A stretch of 64,000 nucleotides of DNA from Neoroseomonas alkaliterrae. Lineage in GTDB: Bacteria; Pseudomonadota; Alphaproteobacteria; Acetobacterales; Acetobacteraceae. Below are positions 42,010-53,168 of the stretch, piece after piece; the first letter of the stretch is position 1; the number at the start of each line of letters is the position of its first letter. The notes under the pieces were generated by a model that searched no databases, was not told the origin of the DNA, and was given only the letters and a program-made list of their open reading frames with translations. A program made the translations under genes and the position numbers. The stretch lies in NCBI RefSeq assembly GCF_014199195.1, contig NZ_JACIJE010000009.1, positions 124,001 to 188,000 on the forward strand, in the 5' to 3' direction.

Positions 42010-42723
42010 TCAGGCCGCCGCGCGGCGGCGGCGCACGACCGCGCCCAGCCCGAGCAGGCCCATGCCCAGCAGGGCAATGGAGGCCGGCGCCGGCACTCTG
42101 ACGGAGCCGCCGGTGATCTCCAGGCGGATCACGAGGTCGTCATGGTTGTCGTCCGGCCCGGCGCCGAGGTCGTCGAAGAACAGCCACGCCACCGTGCCGC
42201 TCGAGGCGGTGATGCCGTTGATGGTGGTGTCGATGCAGGACAGGGCCGTGCAGTTGCCGAGCGTGACGAAGAAATTGCCGAGGTTGTTGTTCGGCAGGAC
42301 GTTCGCCCCGTTCACGACGTCGCCATTCGCCGCGAAGGTCGGATTGCCGCCGCCGTTGGTGTCGAACATGAAGGGCAGGAGGCCCGACAGCACGTTGTTG
42401 ATCGTGACGCTCGTGCCGATCGGGCTGCCGAGCGTGCCGGACGTGCCGCCGCCGCCGGTCAGGATCGGGGTGCCGTTCCAGACAAAGGAGTTCGTCCAGC
42501 CCGCCTCGTAGCCGATCAGCGTCGCGGTGATCTGCGACGGCCCGCCGATGAGGTAGAGATTCGCGCCGTACCAGCCCTCGATCTTCGGCAGCGGGGCGAT
42601 CACCTGGTTGTTGGCCGTCGCTCCGCCCGGGATGGTGCCGACGGTCGAGGCCTGGGTGGCCGGGGCGGCGAAGGCAAGCCCGAGAAGGGCGGAAGCGGCG
42701 AAAAGGGCCTTGCGGAGGGACAT
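42010..42723 (-). CDS. PEP-CTERM-type sorted secreted protein
   Basis: A 237-residue exported protein. It has a Sec signal (MSLRKALFAASALLGLAFAA, cut near QAS at about residue 26), a Gly/Thr/Asn-rich beta-type middle region with two Cys (NCTALSC), and a C-terminal sorting tail: VPAPASIALLGMGLLGLGA then a basic VVRRRRAAA. This fits the PEP-CTERM/exosortase pattern with VPAP in place of VPEP. The start at 42723 follows a GGAGA Shine-Dalgarno. No exosortase gene is in the window. Function of the passenger is unknown; such proteins often go to extracellular matrix. Confidence 0.82.
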   Translation of the reverse strand: MSLRKALFAASALLGLAFAAPATQASTVGTIPGGATANNQVIAPLPKIEGWYGANLYLIGGPSQITATLIGYEAGWTNSFVWNGTPILTGGGGTSGTLGSPIGTSVTINNVLSGLLPFMFDTNGGGNPTFAANGDVVNGANVLPNNNLGNFFVTLGNCTALSCIDTTINGITASSGTVAWLFFDDLGAGPDDNHDDLVIRLEITGGSVRVPAPASIALLGMGLLGLGAVVRRRRAAA

Positions 42724-42888
42724 GGGGGTGTCTCCAGTGCGGCGTAACGGATCTGAGCGATTGTCTTGCAAGGCGGATGCCAGTCTGAAAACAGCCTTCG
42801 CTCAATGGGTTATGCCGCCACCCGCCGCGCCACCCGCCCGGGTTGAAAAGAACGCCGACGCAGGCGCCCGGGCAGCCCGCGCCCCCGC

Positions 42889-43419
42889 TCAGGGGTAGCG
42901 GATCGCCACCACCTCCACCTCCTCCACGCCGCCGGGGGTGCGGATCTTCCGCACATCCCCCACCCGCGCGCCGAGCAGCGCGCGCGCCACCGGCGCCACC
43001 CAGGAGACATCCCCCTTCTCCGCATCCGCCTCGTCCACCCCGACGATGCGGATCGTCACCTCGGCATCGTCGGCGAGGCGCGCAAAGGTCACCGTGGCGC
43101 CGAAGAACACCTGGTCGCGCCGCTCTTGCGCCGCCGGGTCCACCACCTGCACGCGTTCGAGCCGCTTGCGCAGGAAGCGGACGCGGGCGTCGATCTGCCG
43201 CAGGCGCCGCTTGCCGTACTGGTAGTCCGCATTCTCGGACCGGTCGCCGAGGCTCGCGGCCCAGGCCACCACCTCGACCACCTTCGGGCGCTCCTCCTCC
43301 CACAGCGCGCGCAGTTCCTCGCGCAGCGCGGCCGCGCCCGCGGGCGTCATGTAGAAGGGCGTGCCGGGGGGCAGGCCGGGCGGCCCGTCCTCCCCCTCAT
43401 CCTCACCCTCGGCGCTCAC
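42889..43419 (-). CDS. greB: Transcription elongation factor GreB
   Basis: Rescues backtracked RNA polymerase by stimulating transcript cleavage. It is 176 residues from the GTG at 43419, which overlaps the stop of the next upstream gene by 4 bp. The coiled-coil tip GDRSENADYQYGKRRLRQID (with the acidic residues of the cleavage site) and RVRFLRKRLE are typical of GreB more than GreA, followed by the FKBP-like domain ending in EEVEVVAIRYP. The longer ORF back to 43650 is not preferred because it runs through the upstream gene. Confidence 0.9.
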   Translation of the reverse strand: MSAEGEDEGEDGPPGLPPGTPFYMTPAGAAALREELRALWEEERPKVVEVVAWAASLGDRSENADYQYGKRRLRQIDARVRFLRKRLERVQVVDPAAQERRDQVFFGATVTFARLADDAEVTIRIVGVDEADAEKGDVSWVAPVARALLGARVGDVRKIRTPGGVEEVEVVAIRYP

Positions 43420-44243
43420 GGGTCGAGGAGGGTGGCGCGCACCGCCTCCCAGCAGGCGCGGTCGGGGGCGCAGATCAGCCCGCCGTCGCGATGCTGCGGC
43501 GTGTAGGCGCTGCCGTCGAATCGCGCGGCATAGCCGCCCGCCTCGCGGTGCAGCAGCCAGCCGGGCAGGTGATCCCAGGGCATCAGCCGGTTGTAGAATT
43601 GCACATGGGCATGCCCGCCCGCCGTCAGCCGGTATTCGTGGGCCGAGCAACGGAAGCCCACCACCCCGGCGAAGCGCGCGAGGCGCGAGGCGACCTGCGA
43701 GCGCATCGGCTCGCGCAGATAGGTCCAGGAAATGGCGGCGATCATGCGCTCCACGGGCGCCGGCGCGGCCACGTGCAGATCGGCCATGTGGCGGCCCTGA
43801 CCGTCGGCGATCCAGGCCCCTTCCCCGCGCAGCGCGATGGCGGTGTCGTCGCCGAGCGGGTCGTGGATCCAGGCCGCGGCCACCTCGCCGCGCACCACCG
43901 CCGCGGCCATGGCCCCGAAGAGCGGCGTGCCGGAAGCGAAATTCGCCGTCCCGTCCACCGGGTCCACCACGAAGGCGAGGTCTGCGCCGGCGAGGCGGTC
44001 GAGCACGCGCTCATCCGCCGCCGCCGCCTCCTCCCCGATCACGGCGCAGCCGGGAAAGAGCCGCGCGAGCCCCGCCTCGATGACGCGCTCGGCGGCCTCG
44101 TCGGCATCGGTCACGAGGTCGAGCGGCCCGGTCTTCGCCCGCACCGCCCCCTGCGCCAGCCGGCGGAAGCGCGGCAGGATCTCGGCGCGCGCCGCCTCGC
44201 GCAGCAGGGAGGCGACCTCGGCCGCCCGCGCCGCGCCGATCAT
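43416..44243 (-). CDS. Inositol monophosphatase family protein
   Basis: A 275-residue Mg-dependent phosphatase of the IMPase/FBPase/CysQ fold. Metal-site residues are visible: GEE at 70-72 (VIGEEAAAA), DPVDGTANF at 94-102 and the C-terminal [15 protein letters not shown] motif. Substrate could be inositol phosphate, histidinol phosphate or another sugar phosphate: the DGT-NF and WD motifs do not decide. It overlaps hflX (its stop side faces greB) by 4 bp at each end, so it is part of an hfq-hflX-greB transcript. Confidence 0.88.
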   Translation of the reverse strand: MIGAARAAEVASLLREAARAEILPRFRRLAQGAVRAKTGPLDLVTDADEAAERVIEAGLARLFPGCAVIGEEAAAADERVLDRLAGADLAFVVDPVDGTANFASGTPLFGAMAAAVVRGEVAAAWIHDPLGDDTAIALRGEGAWIADGQGRHMADLHVAAPAPVERMIAAISWTYLREPMRSQVASRLARFAGVVGFRCSAHEYRLTAGGHAHVQFYNRLMPWDHLPGWLLHREAGGYAARFDGSAYTPQHRDGGLICAPDRACWEAVRATLLDP

Positions 44244-45424
44244 GCCCCGCGCCCCTCGAAGCGCGCCCGGTCGGCGGGCGAGAGGCGGACCGTCAGGCTG
44301 ATCCCGTCCTCGCGGTCACGGCGCGAAAGCACCTCGCCGTGCTGGTAGAGCCAGGCGAGGCCCGCCCCGTCGGTCGTCGACACCGTCACCTCGATCGTCT
44401 CCATCCCGGCCGAAAGCCGCGCGTCGATGGCCCGGCGCAGCTCGTCGAGCCCCTCCCCGGTCAGCGCCGAGACCGGCACCGCCCCCGGCACGCGGCGCGC
44501 GACCTGCTCGATCCCGCCGAGGAGGTCGGCCTTGTTGAGCACCTCCAGCACCCGGTCCTGCCAGCCTTCGTCGAGGCTCGCATGCGGCCCCTCGGCCATC
44601 TCCGCCATCACGGCGAGGACGTCGGCGCGCTGCGCCGCGCTGTCGGGGTGGGCGATGTCGCGCACATGCAGGATGACATCCGCCGCCGCCACCTCTTCGA
44701 GCGTCGCGCGGAAGGCCTCGACGAGCTGCGTCGGCAGGTCGGAGATGAAGCCCACCGTGTCGGAGAGGATGCAGGTCCGCCCCGAGGGCAGCCGGATCGC
44801 GCGCATGGTGGGGTCGAGCGTCGCGAAGAGCTGGTCCTGGGCATAGACCCCGGCGCCGGTCAGCGCGTTGAACAGCGTGGACTTGCCGGCATTCGTGTAG
44901 CCCACCAGCGCGACCACGGGATAGGGCACGCGGGCGCGGGCGGAACGGTGCAGCCCGCGGGTCCGGCGCACCTGCGCGAGTTCCCGCTTCAGCTTGACGA
45001 TGCGCTCGCTGATCAGGCGGCGGTCGATCTCGATCTGCGACTCGCCCGGCCCGCCGAGGAAGCCGAAGCCGCCGCGCTGGCGTTCGAGGTGGGTCCAGGA
45101 GCGCACCAGCCGCGTGCGCTGGTATTCGAGATGCGCGAGCTCGACCTGCAGCGCGCCTTCCCTGGTGCGCGCCCGCTCGCCGAAGATCTCGAGGATCAGG
45201 CCGGTGCGGTCGATGACCTTGCAGCCCCAGGCCTTCTCGAGGTTGCGCTGCTGGACCGGGCTCAGCGCCGCATCCACGACGACGAGGCCGACCTGCTGCT
45301 CCTTCAGCGCGCGGCCGATGATCTCGACCTGGCCCTCGCCGAGCAACGTGGCCGGCCGGCGCTCGCGCAAGGGATGCACGGCGGAATGGACCACCGCGAC
45401 GCCGATCGAGGCGGCAAGGCCCAC
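44240..45424 (-). CDS. hflX: GTPase HflX (N-terminus probably longer than this start)
   Basis: Ribosome-associated GTPase that splits stalled or heat-damaged ribosomes. The N-terminal domain has [25 protein letters not shown] and [18 protein letters not shown]. The G domain has GYTNAGKST (G1), DTVGFI (G3) and NKAD (G4). The first canonical codon, GTG at 45424, gives 394 residues. However, the same frame stays open to about 45574 and encodes [14 protein letters not shown], a typical HflX N-terminal stretch, with no ATG, GTG or TTG. A CTG at 45559 preceded by GAGGTGG may be the real start. hfq ends within this extension. Confidence 0.9.
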   Translation of the reverse strand: MGLAASIGVAVVHSAVHPLRERRPATLLGEGQVEIIGRALKEQQVGLVVVDAALSPVQQRNLEKAWGCKVIDRTGLILEIFGERARTREGALQVELAHLEYQRTRLVRSWTHLERQRGGFGFLGGPGESQIEIDRRLISERIVKLKRELAQVRRTRGLHRSARARVPYPVVALVGYTNAGKSTLFNALTGAGVYAQDQLFATLDPTMRAIRLPSGRTCILSDTVGFISDLPTQLVEAFRATLEEVAAADVILHVRDIAHPDSAAQRADVLAVMAEMAEGPHASLDEGWQDRVLEVLNKADLLGGIEQVARRVPGAVPVSALTGEGLDELRRAIDARLSAGMETIEVTVSTTDGAGLAWLYQHGEVLSRRDREDGISLTVRLSPADRARFEGRGA

Positions 45425-45542
45425 CGCCTCGGCCAGCCGCGCCTCGGCCGCGCGCTGGCCGCCGGCATCGCCGATGGCGAGCCGGTTCGGCTTCTCGAAG
45501 GGCAGGATGACGGCCGCGCGGGTCGGCTGGCCGCCCGGCGAG

Positions 45543-45863
45543 TCAGCTCCCGCCGCCAGGGGCCACCTCGCGGGTCAGGGTCATGCGGGTCTCGGAGGCC
45601 GGGGCGGCGGCCTGCTGCGCGCCCGCCTGGGCGGTGGCGTCGAACAGCATGATGGGCGCGCCCGGCATCACGGTGCTGATGGCGTGCTTGTAGACGAGCT
45701 GCGTGTGCCCGTCCCGGCGGAGCAGCACCGAGAAATTGTCGAACCAGGTGATGATTCCCTGCAGCTTCACGCCGTTCACCAGGAAGATCGTCACCGGGGT
45801 CTTGGATTTGCGAACGTGGTTCAGGAACACGTCCTGCACGTTCTGGGACTTCTCTGCGGCCAT
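45543..45863 (-). CDS. hfq: RNA chaperone Hfq
   Basis: Hexameric Sm-like protein that binds sRNAs and U-rich tails and matches them with target mRNAs. It is 106 residues from the ATG at 45863 (AGAGGA Shine-Dalgarno). Sm1 and Sm2 are clear: [21 protein letters not shown]-like core (residues 32-52) and the [10 protein letters not shown] motif (about 60-69). The C-terminal tail is Ala/Thr-rich. It lies upstream of hflX, as in most proteobacteria. The ORF extended to 45920 is not needed. Confidence 0.97.
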   Translation of the reverse strand: MAAEKSQNVQDVFLNHVRKSKTPVTIFLVNGVKLQGIITWFDNFSVLLRRDGHTQLVYKHAISTVMPGAPIMLFDATAQAGAQQAAAPASETRMTLTREVAPGGGS

Positions 45864-45955
45864 GGGACCGGTCCTCTGTTCTTGCTGGTCACCGACCAGG
45901 GGCGGACCGGCGAAAACCATTTCCGGCCACCGGCGCGCGGAGTGTCCCTCGCCGC

Positions 45956-46606
45956 TCAGCCCTTTGCAAGCCCGAGCAGATGCGCCTGCAGCGCATGGCC
46001 ATCCGCGAAGACGGCATCGGGCGCCGCGGCCGTCACGCCGCCGTCATGGGCGGCATCACCAAGCAGCACGGCGCGGCAGCCCGCCGCCCGCGCGGCCTGC
46101 ATGTCGAGCGCGGTGTCGCCGACATACCAGACCGCGGGCGAGGCCGGCACGCCGAGCCGCTCCAGCGCCATCAGCAGCGGCGCCGCATCCGGCTTGTCGC
46201 GCGCCGCATCGCCCGCCCCCACCAGAGCGCCGAAATGCCCGCTCCAGCCGAGGTGCTCGGCCTCCGCCCGCAGCAGCGGGCCCTGCTTGTTCGAGACGAC
46301 GGCCTGCGGGGCGATGCCGCCCGCGGCGCGGATCGCCGCCACCGCACCCGGCATCGGCGCCAGCACGGCGAGGTGGTGGCGGCGCACCTCGGCATAGAAG
46401 ATGTCCCGCGCGCGTTCCCATTCCGCGCCGAACATCGCGGGGAATGTGTCCCGCAGCGATCCGCGCACGCGCGCAAGCACCGTCGCGCGGTCCCATTCCG
46501 CCATGGCGAAGGCGCGGAAGGTGGCGTTCAGCCCGGCCTCGATGGCCGCCCAGCCGTCCACCAGCGTGTTGTCCCAGTCCCACAGGATGGCCGCGGGCCG
46601 GCTCAC
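45956..46606 (-). CDS. HAD-family hydrolase (phosphoglycolate-phosphatase-like)
   Basis: A 216-residue haloacid-dehalogenase-fold phosphatase. Motif I is DWDNT with Asp10 as nucleophile and Asp12 as acid, motif II is VVSNKQG, the lysine is in RDKPDAAP and motif III is [13 protein letters not shown] helical cap domain lies between motifs I and II. Substrate unknown. The start is GTG 46606 overlapping the stop of the SnoaL-like gene (GTGA). Confidence 0.88.
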   Translation of the reverse strand: MSRPAAILWDWDNTLVDGWAAIEAGLNATFRAFAMAEWDRATVLARVRGSLRDTFPAMFGAEWERARDIFYAEVRRHHLAVLAPMPGAVAAIRAAGGIAPQAVVSNKQGPLLRAEAEHLGWSGHFGALVGAGDAARDKPDAAPLLMALERLGVPASPAVWYVGDTALDMQAARAAGCRAVLLGDAAHDGGVTAAAPDAVFADGHALQAHLLGLAKG

Positions 46607-47019
46607 GGCCTCAGCTGCCCCATCAGCCCGAGCATGTCGCCCATCACCCAGAGGTGGCGGATGCGCGCCTCCTCGAGCGTGAAGAAGCCGACGCCTTCCC
46701 AGGCGAGGCGCCGCCCGGTCGGCGGCACGTCGAGGAACGGGCCGGCATCGTGCTGGCCGGAGAAGCCGACGCGGGCGGCCACACGCTCCTCCTCGGCCAG
46801 CAGGTCGCGCAGTTCACAGCGATAGGCGCTGAAGGCGCCGCGCACGCTGCGGACATAGGCGGCGAAGGCCTCCCGGCCCCGCATCACCTGGCCGAAGGTG
46901 CCCTGGAAGCCGACATCCTCGTGCATCAGCGCGGGCAGGCAGCCGAGGTCGCCCCTTTCCCACAGATCCGCGTAGAAGGCGCGAACCGTGGCGCGGTTGG
47001 CCTCGAGTGCCGCGCTCAT
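46603..47019 (-). CDS. SnoaL-like / ester cyclase family protein
   Basis: A 138-residue alpha+beta barrel protein of the NTF2/SnoaL-like superfamily. Seen are the N-terminal helix (ATVRAFYADLWERGD), the LMHEDVGFQGTFGQ stretch and FSGQHDAGPFLDVPPTGRRLAWEGV, the usual pattern of polyketide-cyclase-like and ester-cyclase proteins. Substrate and role are unknown. It overlaps the aminotransferase gene upstream and the HAD gene downstream, both by 4 bp, so the three are translated in series. Confidence 0.78.
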   Translation of the reverse strand: MSAALEANRATVRAFYADLWERGDLGCLPALMHEDVGFQGTFGQVMRGREAFAAYVRSVRGAFSAYRCELRDLLAEEERVAARVGFSGQHDAGPFLDVPPTGRRLAWEGVGFFTLEEARIRHLWVMGDMLGLMGQLRP

Positions 47020-47888
47020 GCTGCGTTCTTCAGCCCGCCCTTCACGTGACGGGCGAAGATCTCGAAGAGCCGGCGCACGACGGGGCCCACCGTGCCGTCG
47101 CCCACGGGCTGGCCGTCGATGCGCACGATCGGCTTCACGAAGGAGGTCGCGGAGGTGATGAAGGCCTCCCGCGCGCGGCGCATCTCCTCGAGGGAGAATG
47201 CCCGCACCTCGAAGGGAATGCCGGCCTGCTTCAGTTCCTCGATCAGGGCCGCGCGGGTGCAGCCGGGCAGGATCGCGTGGTCGAGGTGGCGGACGCGGAT
47301 GCTTCCGTGCTCGTCCACGATCCAGAAGGAGGTCGCCGCTCCCTCGGTCACCATCCCGGTGTCCGGCTCGTAGAGCACCGCCTCGATCGCCCCCTGCTCG
47401 CGCGCGGCCTGGCGGGCGAGGCAGTTCGGCAGCAGGTTCACGGTCTTGATGTCGCAGCGCGCCCAGCGCAGGTCCGGCTGGGTGATCGCCGCGGCAGCCC
47501 AGCGGTCCACATCGGTCGGATAGGGCGGGATGCGCTTGATGGTGACCACCAGCGCGGGCGGGACGGGATGCGCCGGAAAGGCGTGGTCGCGCCGCGCGAC
47601 GCCGCGCGTGACCTGCATGTAGAGCAGGCCCTCGGTCACGCGGTTGCGCCGCGCCACCTCCCGCAGCACGAGGCGCAGCGCCGCGCGCGCCATCGGCATC
47701 GGCAGGCGGATCTCGCGCAGCGAGCGTTCCAGCCGGTCGAGATGCAGTTCCTCGTCGATGAAGCGCCCGTCATGGAGGTGGACGACCTCGTAGATGCCGT
47801 CGCCGAACTGGTAGCCGCGGTCCTCGATGTTCACCGCCGCCTCGGGCTGCGGCAGGTAGCGGCCGTTGACATAGGCGATGCGGGACAT
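47016..47888 (-). CDS. D-amino acid aminotransferase (fold-type IV PLP enzyme)
   Basis: Interconverts D-alanine, D-glutamate and their keto acids, or acts as a branched-chain-like transaminase. It is 290 residues. The N-terminal YVNGRYLP and DRGYQFGDGIYEVV region, Lys148 as the PLP lysine (DIKTVNLLPN) and the phosphate-binding VTEGAATSFWIV and ITSATSFVKPI segments mark the fold-type IV family, closest to D-alanine aminotransferase. It lies between ntrX and hfq. The following two small genes overlap, suggesting one transcription unit. Confidence 0.9.
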   Translation of the reverse strand: MSRIAYVNGRYLPQPEAAVNIEDRGYQFGDGIYEVVHLHDGRFIDEELHLDRLERSLREIRLPMPMARAALRLVLREVARRNRVTEGLLYMQVTRGVARRDHAFPAHPVPPALVVTIKRIPPYPTDVDRWAAAAITQPDLRWARCDIKTVNLLPNCLARQAAREQGAIEAVLYEPDTGMVTEGAATSFWIVDEHGSIRVRHLDHAILPGCTRAALIEELKQAGIPFEVRAFSLEEMRRAREAFITSATSFVKPIVRIDGQPVGDGTVGPVVRRLFEIFARHVKGGLKNAA

Positions 47889-47977
47889 GGGCGGGCGGCA
47901 CTCCGGCGATGGGCGGGCGGAGGTTAGAACGCGGCCGCGGCGCGCGGAAGCCGCCGGGTCACGCGATCGTGCGCGCC

Positions 47978-49396
47978 TCAGGCGTTGCCGACGGTGCCCG
48001 GCGGGCTGGCGCGGTCCTCGGCCTGCACGCCGAGGAACTTGAGCTTGCGGTGCAGCGCGCTGCGCTCCATGCCGACGAAGTTCGCGGTGCGGGAGATGTT
48101 GCCGCCGAAGCGCAGGAGCTGCGCCTCGAGATACTGGCGTTCGAACAATTCCCGCGCCTCGCGCAGCGGCAGGGTCATGATCTCGGAACTGCGGTCGAGC
48201 TTCAGCACCGCCGGCGCGGCGGCGCCGACCTGCGGCGGCAGCATGTCGGGCCGGATCGGCTCCTTCGCGTCGCCGGGGGCCATGATCAGCAGCCAGTCGA
48301 TCAGGTTGCGCAGCTCGCGCACATTGCCCGGCCAGTCATAGGCCTGCATGGCGGCGAGCGCGTCCTCGGAGAGTTCGCGCGCCGCGACGCCGGTGGTCTC
48401 GGCCGCGCGGCGCATGAAGTGGCGGGCGAGCGGGGGCACGTCCTCGCGCCGCTCGCGCAGCGCGGGCACGCGCAGCGGCACGACGGCGAGGCGGTAGAAC
48501 AGATCCTCGCGGAAGCGGCCGGCGGCGATCTCGGCGGCGAGGTCGCGGTTGGTGGTCGAGAGCACCCGCACATCCACCTTCACCCGCGTGCCGCCGCCCA
48601 CGCGCTCGAAGCCCTGCTCCTGCAGCGCGCGCACGATCTTGCCCTGGGTCTCGAGCGGCATGTCCGCCACCTCGTCGAGCAGCAGCGTGCCGCCATGGGC
48701 GCGCTCGAGCACCCCTGCGCGGCGCGGCTGGGCGAGCGGGTCGGGGCCGGCCTCGACGCCGAAGAGCTCCTCCTCGAAGCGGGCGGGGTTGAGCGTGGCG
48801 CAGTTCAGCACCAGGAACGGCCCGTCGGCGCGGCGGGACCGCGCATGGATCATGCGCGCCGCCACCTCCTTGCCCGCGCCCGCGGGGCCCGTGATCAGCA
48901 CGCGCGAGCCGGTCGGCGCGACCTTCTCGATCGCCTGGCGCAACTGGCCGAGCGCGGAGGAGGCGCCGACCAGCTCGGTCTCGGCACCCGCACGCAGCTT
49001 CAGTTCGCTCACCTCGCGCTTCAGGCGCGCGGCTTCCAGCGCGCGCGCCACCACCAGCAGCAGCCGGTCGGACTTGAAGGGCTTCTCGATGAAGTCGTAG
49101 GCGCCCTGCTGGATCGCCTGCACCGCCGTCTCGATCGTGCCGTGGCCGGAGATCATGACGACCGGCACCTGCGGCTCCTCCACATGCAGCGCCTGCAGGA
49201 TGCCGAGCCCGTCGAGGCGGGAGTTCTGCAGCCAGATGTCGAGGATCACGAGGGAGGGCCGGCGCTGCCGGAACGCCGCGATCGCGGTGTCCGCGTTGTG
49301 CGCCTGCCGCGTCTCGTAGCCCTCGTCCGAGAGGATGCCCTCGATGAGCGTGCGGATGTCGGGCTCGTCGTCGACGATCAGGATCTCATGCGCCAT
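47978..49396 (-). CDS. ntrX: Response regulator NtrX
   Basis: Partner regulator of the sensor NtrY. It is 472 residues: receiver domain with phospho-acceptor Asp53 (VILDIWLQ) and Lys in EKPF, AAA+ domain with Walker A GPAGAGKE and Walker [10 protein letters not shown], and a C-terminal Fis-type helix-turn-helix ([21 protein letters not shown]). The GAFTGA loop needed to contact sigma54 is absent ([14 protein letters not shown] takes its place), as in other alphaproteobacterial NtrX. It is therefore expected to act through DNA binding. Overlaps ntrY by 11 bp. Confidence 0.95.
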   Translation of the reverse strand: MAHEILIVDDEPDIRTLIEGILSDEGYETRQAHNADTAIAAFRQRRPSLVILDIWLQNSRLDGLGILQALHVEEPQVPVVMISGHGTIETAVQAIQQGAYDFIEKPFKSDRLLLVVARALEAARLKREVSELKLRAGAETELVGASSALGQLRQAIEKVAPTGSRVLITGPAGAGKEVAARMIHARSRRADGPFLVLNCATLNPARFEEELFGVEAGPDPLAQPRRAGVLERAHGGTLLLDEVADMPLETQGKIVRALQEQGFERVGGGTRVKVDVRVLSTTNRDLAAEIAAGRFREDLFYRLAVVPLRVPALRERREDVPPLARHFMRRAAETTGVAARELSEDALAAMQAYDWPGNVRELRNLIDWLLIMAPGDAKEPIRPDMLPPQVGAAAPAVLKLDRSSEIMTLPLREARELFERQYLEAQLLRFGGNISRTANFVGMERSALHRKLKFLGVQAEDRASPPGTVGNA

Positions 49397-51707
49397 GCGC
49401 GACCTTCGCTCCCTCCCCCGCCCGGGACGCCTCCGCCGCCGGCTCCGTCCCCGGGGCGCGGGCCGGCAGGATCAGGGCGACCCGCGCGCCGGGCGCCTCC
49501 TGCCGGTCCTCCAGGGACAGCCTTCCACCATGGTCCTCCATGATCTTCTTGACGATGGCAAGGCCGAGACCGGTTCCCTTTGGCTTGTGAGTGACATAGG
49601 GCTCGGTCAGCCGGTCCCGGTCCTCCTCGCCGGGCAGCCCGACTCCGTCATCCTCGACGACGAAACGAACTTCCGCCCCGTCCGATTCGACCCGCGCGAC
49701 GATCCGCCCCGCCCGCTCGGCGGCGCGCATGGCGATGGCATCGGCGGCGTTCTGCAGCAGGTTCGTCAGCGCCTGGCCGATCGAGCGCCGGTCGCAGGCG
49801 ACGATGGGCGGCGGGTCGGCGAAATGCGTCTCGTAGGCGATCTCGGGATGCGCGTCGCGCTGCAGCACCAGCGCCTCGCGCAGGATCTGGTTGGCGTCCT
49901 CGGGGCGGATGACGGGTTGGGGCATGCGCGCGAAGGCGGAGAACTCGTCCACCATCCGCCCGATGTCGCCGACCTGGCGCACGATGGTGTCGGTGCATTG
50001 CGTGAAGGTCTCGGGGTCCTCGCTGATCTGGCGCAGGTAGCGGCGCTTGAGCCGTTCCGCGCTGAGTTGGATCGGCGTCAGCGGGTTCTTGATCTCGTGC
50101 GCGATGCGGCGCGCCACGTCCGCCCAGGCCGCCTTGCGCTGGGCCGAGACGAGTTCCGTCACGTCGTCGAAGGTCAGCACGTAGCCTTCGACGCGCCCGC
50201 CCTGCATCTCGGCGCCGAGCCGCGCGATGAAGGTCCGCCGCGCCGAGGGCGGGCCGGAGCGGATCTCGGCCGTCTGAGGCTTCTCCGGCGCGGCGCGCGC
50301 GGCTTCCAGCAACGCGGCGAATTCCGGCGCCACGCCCGCGAGCGGCAGGCCGATCGCGGCATCCAGGTCCACGCCCAGAAGCGCGGAGGCCGAGCGGTTG
50401 GGCAGGTTCACCCGCCCCTCGGCATCGAGGCCGATGACGCCCGCCGAGACGCCCGCGAGCACCGTCTCGGTGAAGCGCCGGCGCTCGTCGATCTGGCGGT
50501 AGGCCTCCATCAGCTCGCCGCGCTGCGCGCTGAGCTGGCTCGTCATGCGGTTGAAGGCGCGCGAGAGGGAGGCGACCTCGTCATCCGCCTGGCCTTCCTG
50601 CACGCGGGTCGAGAGGTCGCCCGACCGCACCCGCTCTGCCGCGGTGATCAGGCGCGAGATCGGCCCGGCGATGCGGTTGGCGATCAGCAGGCCCAGCAGC
50701 ACCGCCGCCATCAGCACGAGCAGCGTCGCGATGCCGAAGATCAGCACGAAGGTGATCTGCAGGTCGCCCTGGTTGCGGTCCAGCCGGTCGTATTCCTGGA
50801 AGGCCAGTTCCGTCCGGCGCATGTGCTCGAGCACGCCGGGGTCCACCGGGCGGGCGATCATCAGCATCAGCCCGGGCGGGATGTTGAGCGCGACGACGGC
50901 CCGCACGCGCCCCTCCCCGCTCTCGCCCGGCAGCACCGCCACCTCCCCCGCCCGCACCGATTCGAGCGCCCAGGACGGGAGGGGCTCGACCACCGTTCCC
51001 GTGGTCAGCCCCGCCGAGGCCACCACCTGGCCGAGCGTCGGCTCGAAGACGATGGATTCCGTCAGGCCCCGGATCGCGGTGTGGGTGGCGAGCAGCCGCG
51101 CGAAGCCGAGCCCGTCATTGGGCAGCAGGATGGGCGCCGCGCGGTTGAGGTCGTTCGCCATCGCCAGGATGTCGGCGCGGATGGTGTTGCGGTGCTCCTC
51201 GAGATAGGCGCGCGAGGCCACCAGCGAGGCCTCCAGCGTGTCCCGCACCCGGTCGCTGAACCAGGCCTGGATGCCGAGGTTGAAGAACACCGCCGAGAAG
51301 CCCGCCACCAGGATCGCCGGCACCACGGCGACGATGCCGAACAGCAGCACGAGGCGCACATGCAGCCGCGAGCCGGCCGAGCCGCGCCGCCGCTCCACCC
51401 ACATCCGCACCACCCGCGCCGCGAGCGAGGCGGCGAGCACCAGCAGCACCGCGAGGTTGGCGAGGATGATCCCGACCACCTCGCCCGTGCTCGCCGGCCC
51501 GAGCGGCGTGCCGCCCGAGAGCGCCATGAAGGTCGCGACACCGAGAACAAGGGCGACGAGCGCCAGCGCGATGGTGACCGCGCCGCTCTGCAGCGCCTGG
51601 CCGAGTCGCGCGAGCCGGGAGGGCGCGGCGCCCGAGCCCTCGGCCTCCGCGCCGGCGAGGCTGCGGGCCGCGGGCCGCACCCCGGCGCGCCGGAAAAGCC
51701 CTGCCAT
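49386..51707 (-). CDS. ntrY: Sensor histidine kinase NtrY
   Basis: Membrane sensor of the NtrYX system, linked to nitrogen and redox control. It is 773 residues: three N-terminal transmembrane helices (about 42-64, 78-100 and 117-140), a periplasmic sensing region to about 318, a fourth helix at about 320-347, HAMP, PAS, the HisKA box with His537 ([20 protein letters not shown]) and an HATPase domain ([29 protein letters not shown]). Follows ntrC by 18 bp. The C-terminal tail is disordered and acidic. Confidence 0.95.
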   Translation of the reverse strand: MAGLFRRAGVRPAARSLAGAEAEGSGAAPSRLARLGQALQSGAVTIALALVALVLGVATFMALSGGTPLGPASTGEVVGIILANLAVLLVLAASLAARVVRMWVERRRGSAGSRLHVRLVLLFGIVAVVPAILVAGFSAVFFNLGIQAWFSDRVRDTLEASLVASRAYLEEHRNTIRADILAMANDLNRAAPILLPNDGLGFARLLATHTAIRGLTESIVFEPTLGQVVASAGLTTGTVVEPLPSWALESVRAGEVAVLPGESGEGRVRAVVALNIPPGLMLMIARPVDPGVLEHMRRTELAFQEYDRLDRNQGDLQITFVLIFGIATLLVLMAAVLLGLLIANRIAGPISRLITAAERVRSGDLSTRVQEGQADDEVASLSRAFNRMTSQLSAQRGELMEAYRQIDERRRFTETVLAGVSAGVIGLDAEGRVNLPNRSASALLGVDLDAAIGLPLAGVAPEFAALLEAARAAPEKPQTAEIRSGPPSARRTFIARLGAEMQGGRVEGYVLTFDDVTELVSAQRKAAWADVARRIAHEIKNPLTPIQLSAERLKRRYLRQISEDPETFTQCTDTIVRQVGDIGRMVDEFSAFARMPQPVIRPEDANQILREALVLQRDAHPEIAYETHFADPPPIVACDRRSIGQALTNLLQNAADAIAMRAAERAGRIVARVESDGAEVRFVVEDDGVGLPGEEDRDRLTEPYVTHKPKGTGLGLAIVKKIMEDHGGRLSLEDRQEAPGARVALILPARAPGTEPAAEASRAGEGAKVAHGA

Positions 51708-51725
51708 CTCAGGGCCTTCGCATGC

Positions 51726-53164
<1,439 letters not shown>

Positions 53165-53168
<4 letters not shown>

